Source of the DNA: Talpa occidentalis | Taxonomy: Eukaryota > Chordata > Mammalia > Eulipotyphla > Talpidae | NCBI RefSeq assembly: GCF_014898055.3 | Contig: NW_023600993.1 | Coordinates: 13,574,214 to 13,638,213 of the forward strand | Direction: 5' to 3' | Length of the DNA stretch: 64,000 bases | Shown here: positions 60,822 to 64,000 of the stretch, piece by piece | Layout of the letters: each line of letters starts with the position of its first letter | Numbering within the stretch: position 1 is the first letter of the stretch | The notes under the pieces: generated by a model | The model's database searches: none | What the model saw: only the letters and a program-made list of their open reading frames with translations | Told to the model about the DNA's origin: nothing | Made by a program: the position numbers and the translations under genes

Positions 60822-60985
60822 TTCTCAAATTTTGATGTACCCCAGAAAATCCTGAAGTTCTCATTAAAACACAGATTCCTGAGGTCCAGAATAGAAAATA
60901 AGAACTTGCTTCTCTTAACAGTGAGTAACCAGGTAAGGGTGAGCTGCTGACCCATGGGACACTTTGAGAAAACTGCCTAAACAAA
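60822..60985. repeat. MER5-like (hAT/Charlie) DNA transposon fossil
   Basis: Starts gggtttctcaaattttgatg taccc, continues with agattcctgaggtcc and ends gggacactttgagaaaactg. This is the layout of MER5-type nonautonomous elements, with 'tttctcaa'/'ttgagaaa' as terminal inverted repeats. Confidence 0.55.
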
Positions 60986-61439
60986 TGAATACCTGTTCAA
61001 AATGGCACAGAAGTACCCATCTGCAACATTTAAAACACAGTTATTACCAGTAATGTTTAGATAATAATGTTTGTCTTCTTAAAACTTAAGAGACCTAGGT
61101 GGTAAGGATGAATGATGATTTAGACTATTCTAAACATATGAAATAAGGGAATAGAGCAGATAAGCCATTTAGTTCTACTGTACTTTCCAAACATAGCCTC
61201 CCATCTATTTCTCCCTCTAAAGGAAATCATTACCAATATTAGTCATCAAATTGCAGGTATAAACTAAAGAACAGCCAAATTAACTAAGGTAAAAATTATG
61301 TCACATGGTATTAATTACAAAATACATGTAGATGTGGGTTCCTATATTGACATTAACTGTAGAATGACCATATTTTTCACCATTAATGATATGTGTCATT
61401 AGCCCTTGGCCCATAAACCATATGGACTCCAAACAAAGT

Positions 61440-61838
61440 TGTTATGGGTTGAATAATAAGCTTCCAACATTCCTATGTTGAAGTTCTCACTACCGGTACT
61501 TCTGAGTGTGACCTTATTTGGAGAATGAGCATTTCAAAAGAAATCAAGTTAAAATGACGTCTAGGTGGAACCTAATACAATACAACTGGCATTATTATAA
61601 GGAGGGGAAATTTGAACACATACAGAGGAAATATGATATGAAGACACAGGAGAAGACAGACATTGACGAGCCAAGAAATAAGGCCTGGAACAGTCCTTCT
61701 CCATGGTACCCAGAAGGAACCTGCCTGCCAACACTTTAATCTCAGACTTCAAGCCTCCAAAACTGTAAGACAATCCAATTGTCTTTTCATCACTCAGTCT
61801 GAGCTACTTTGTTACAGAAATCCAGGCAATCCAACATA
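61440..61838 (+). mobile_element. Solo LTR of an MLT1-type (ERVL-MaLR) retroelement
   Basis: Ordered matches to the MLT1 LTR consensus: tgttatgggttgaataa, tcctatgttgaagttctcac, gagtgtgaccttatttggag, aaatcaagttaaaatga, ggcattattataaggagggg, cagaaggaacctgcctgcca, ctcagacttcaagcctccaa aactgtaagaca and ctactttgttacag. There is no internal region or coding sequence. It is an old, inert LTR fossil in the 5'-UTR intron. Confidence 0.8.
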
Positions 61839-61869
61839 GGAACGTTCTGTAATATAGTCCTCACCAACA

Positions 61870-62327
61870 TGTCCAAAATGGACCTTCCCAAGACCTGCCA
61901 TATAGGCTTATGAAATAGTCTGAGCTAAGGTCAATCAAGGTCCTACAGGCTCAAAGAAAACATTTTCCCACTCCCTTAAGTACCTAGAAGAATAAAAAGT
62001 GGGGATTAAGCAGGTCTGGATTATCTCCAGAAATAAGCTTTCTATCAGAGAAACTCCTCTATAGGGTAGGGTCATCACAATTACAGGCCTCTGATCCTTT
62101 CATCATGGGAGCCCTCTTCAGACTCTTTCCTAGAAGTCCCATTCCTTAGCTCAGGATAAAAACCTTTGTTTTGACACCATTTACTTTAGAATCTACATGC
62201 ATGCAGATTCTCAATATGTTAGCAATTAAATTTGTTCTTTTCTCCTACAAATCTGTCCGATAATGATTTGATTACTCCCAGTCCAAGAAGGACCCAAAGG
62301 CTAGGAGGAAATTTCCTCTCTGCCCCT
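61870..62327 (+). mobile_element. Probable solo LTR of an old class I (gamma-like) endogenous retrovirus
   Basis: Starts with TG (tgtccaaaatggac). It has the closing layout of class I LTRs: ctcaggataaaaacctttgt, an A/T-rich signal region (gcaattaaatttgttctttt ctcc), then caagaaggacccaaaggcta ggaggaaatttcc. No gag, pol or env sequence is nearby. Family unknown; it could also be a decayed MER4/MER-type LTR. Confidence 0.4.
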
Positions 62328-62329
62328 AT

Positions 62330-64000
62330 TTGGTTATTTTTATGTTTCTTTTTTTTTTTCACTTTTATGCTGAATGACTAAATAAGCAACATATTATATC
62401 AAGGTCTGAGACCACAAAAATGAGTAATATATTCCTCAAGGAGCTTACAGTTAAGTGATTTATTACTTATGGAAGCTTGAATATTCGTTAGCATTAAGGT
62501 CCCAGTTTCCAAAGTTTATCGATGTACCAAAACCAAGCACTATTTCATTTCTAATCCCACAACCCATTATTTGCTAAGTAGTCCTTAGTACAAACATTCT
62601 AAATAGTCTCTTTCTCTTTCTCCATCCCATCATGTACATTGCTGGCAGCACCTAACTTAACAGCAGGTATTTTCCTTCATCAAAATATTTTAATAAATAT
62701 CTTCAAAGGTCATTAATTTTCTCCCAATTCAAGTTATTGTCAATTATCCTTACCAAAAGATGTAAATAACTTTGAGCAAAGTACTAAAAACCATTTTAGT
62801 TTACATATAGAAAGCTGAATTATCTTTAAGTCATTATTAATAACTAACAGAAAGAGGAGCAGTGGTAACAAAGTTTCATTTGCTTTACTTGTGTACAACC
62901 ATATCCCTTCAAATAACCTCTCATTAAGTCCAGCACAAGACTAATGAGCTTGAATTTTGAAGTAGTGAAGGTATACATCAAAAGTGGTCCTAGATCTGAG
63001 AAGAACTCATAAATTGAGCCTGCTTCTCATGGAAATGCTATCTCTAGATTCTAAAATTAAAGTTCTCATGGAAACCTGCTATATTATACAACTTCATGTT
63101 TAAAAATGTTTTCACGGAAGTACTACTATTGGTTTACATCACTGTTAGTATTTTGGAAATATAGGATCTCCCCGTTCAAGTGCAATCAATTTTATTTTAC
63201 ATTGTGCATTGGCCTTACAAACATGACAGCAATTACAAATGAATATTTAACTCTGAATTTCTTGTCATTTTTTATCAAATGTATTAACTACTGAATTAAA
63301 ACTTATAAATATAGTTATTCATTTGTTTTATCTTTATAAAAACAGCATTTGATTCCCAGAGAAAAATACTGCTGGTACTAAATTTTCTCAAGTTTTGCAT
63401 TCCTTTTCCTTTCCATGTAACAAATTTCAGTTACATGGTTTAGGAATCCATTTCTGTTGCTGTTATTCTTTTACAGTGATACAAGTAAATGAATTATCCT
63501 CCAAAAATTATTAAAGTGAGAAGAGCGTTTCTTGCCTCTTTATACATAATATTCTGGTGTCACATTTTCTTTCAGGTCCCAGAGAGAACATCTCTTATTA
63601 GTCCTACAATTAAATGATTCAGCAACCAGCCACACTATCTTTGCCTTTTAACAGTTCCAATCAGTAGCAGATCTAGGTGTAATCAACAGCAGCAGGGGGC
63701 TTTAGGAAGCAAAACAAAACAAAAACAGTAGGAATCTTTACTAGAATACAGTAATTGATACAAGGGAACATTATAGGCTATTTTAATCCAAGTTAATCTA
63801 AGATATTAGAGTCTGATTTTATAATCAGAAGTGAAATAAGTAGGACAACTTTTGAATACCCAAAAACAGGACACATTTCAATAGTTTAACATGGCTAAAA
63901 ACAAAGGGAGCTGTATTCAGAATGAAACTTCTCCTTGTAAGAAGGGTCATTATTTCAGTTTTGGTTATTTAGCACCCACTTGGCTGATAAATTAAAGCCC
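62330..64000. other. Intronic end of the window, nothing firmly recognised
   Basis: A short segment near 62,430-62,455 (ttcctcaaggagcttacagt) could be a tiny antisense L2 or MER remnant. The remainder is AT-rich and unrecognised. Confidence 0.35.

Larger units (their letters stand above)
48403..64000 (-). other. TBC1D5: Part of the TBC1D5 5'-UTR intron
   Basis: This sequence lies upstream of the start-codon exon in gene orientation. It contains L2 fossils (53.3-54.6 kb, 56.4-56.7 kb), two SINEs (55.0 and 56.2 kb), two LTR-like segments (61.4-62.3 kb), a MER5-like fossil and microsatellites. I recognise no promoter, CpG island or noncoding 5' exon. Confidence 0.6.

Overview
This window looks like nuclear DNA from a eutherian mammal. 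It is AT-rich, poor in CpG, has no dense coding, and is full of interspersed repeats: L1 and L2 LINEs, MIR, a MaLR-type LTR, a hAT/MER5-like fossil, and at least fourteen copies of one tRNA-derived SINE family whose tails carry AATAAA-type signals and a TCTTT (the 'T+' tail layout). The SINE is none of Alu, B1/B2, carnivore CAN, ruminant BovA/CHR, horse ERE or vespertilionid VES. A laurasiatherian such as a eulipotyphlan (mole-like) is my best guess, but only a guess.

The whole window appears to lie inside one gene on the minus strand, which I recognise as TBC1D5 (a Rab7 GAP that works with retromer and in autophagy). Two short exons are visible with good splice sites and matching phases. The exon carrying the start codon is at 48271-48402 (ATG at 48367-48365) and the second coding exon is at 4636-4705. 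Together they encode the first 55 residues plus two bases of codon 56. The rest is intron: the far end of a 5'-UTR intron (48403-64000), a 43.6 kb intron between the two exons (4706-48270), and the start of the next intron (1-4635). The following exon, which should carry the Trp-Glu-Glu-Leu LC3-interacting motif at about residues 59-62, is not in the window.

Intron content, low to high coordinate: two MIR fossils (1.8-2.3 kb); an old L1 3' end (5.6 kb); a young SINE (8.7 kb); an old 5 kb L1 with broken ORFs, split by a younger SINE (9.7-14.7 kb); SINEs at 15.8 and 16.9 kb; an antisense L1 5' region (17.7-18.4 kb); L2 and L1 fossils (22.6-29.5 kb); SINEs at 33.6, 35.7 and 38.8 kb and a head-only SINE at 39.8 kb; a young 5'-truncated L1 with an open ORF2 tail (37.0-37.9 kb); SINEs at 40.6 and 44.3 kb; an L1 with a 5' inversion (43.75-44.14 kb); L2 and SINE copies at 53-57 kb; and two LTR-like segments (61.4-62.3 kb).

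I found no operon, CRISPR, RNA gene or other new multi-gene system. The observations most worth following are the overlapping upstream ORF at the TBC1D5 start codon, a SINE subfamily defined by a shared 3' extension, a SINE copy that contains only the tRNA head yet has its own target-site duplication, the L1 5' inversion, a near-identical 49-bp inverted duplicate 2.2 kb apart, and several perfect short palindromes. All calls were made by eye; family names come from memory of consensus sequences and no database search was run.
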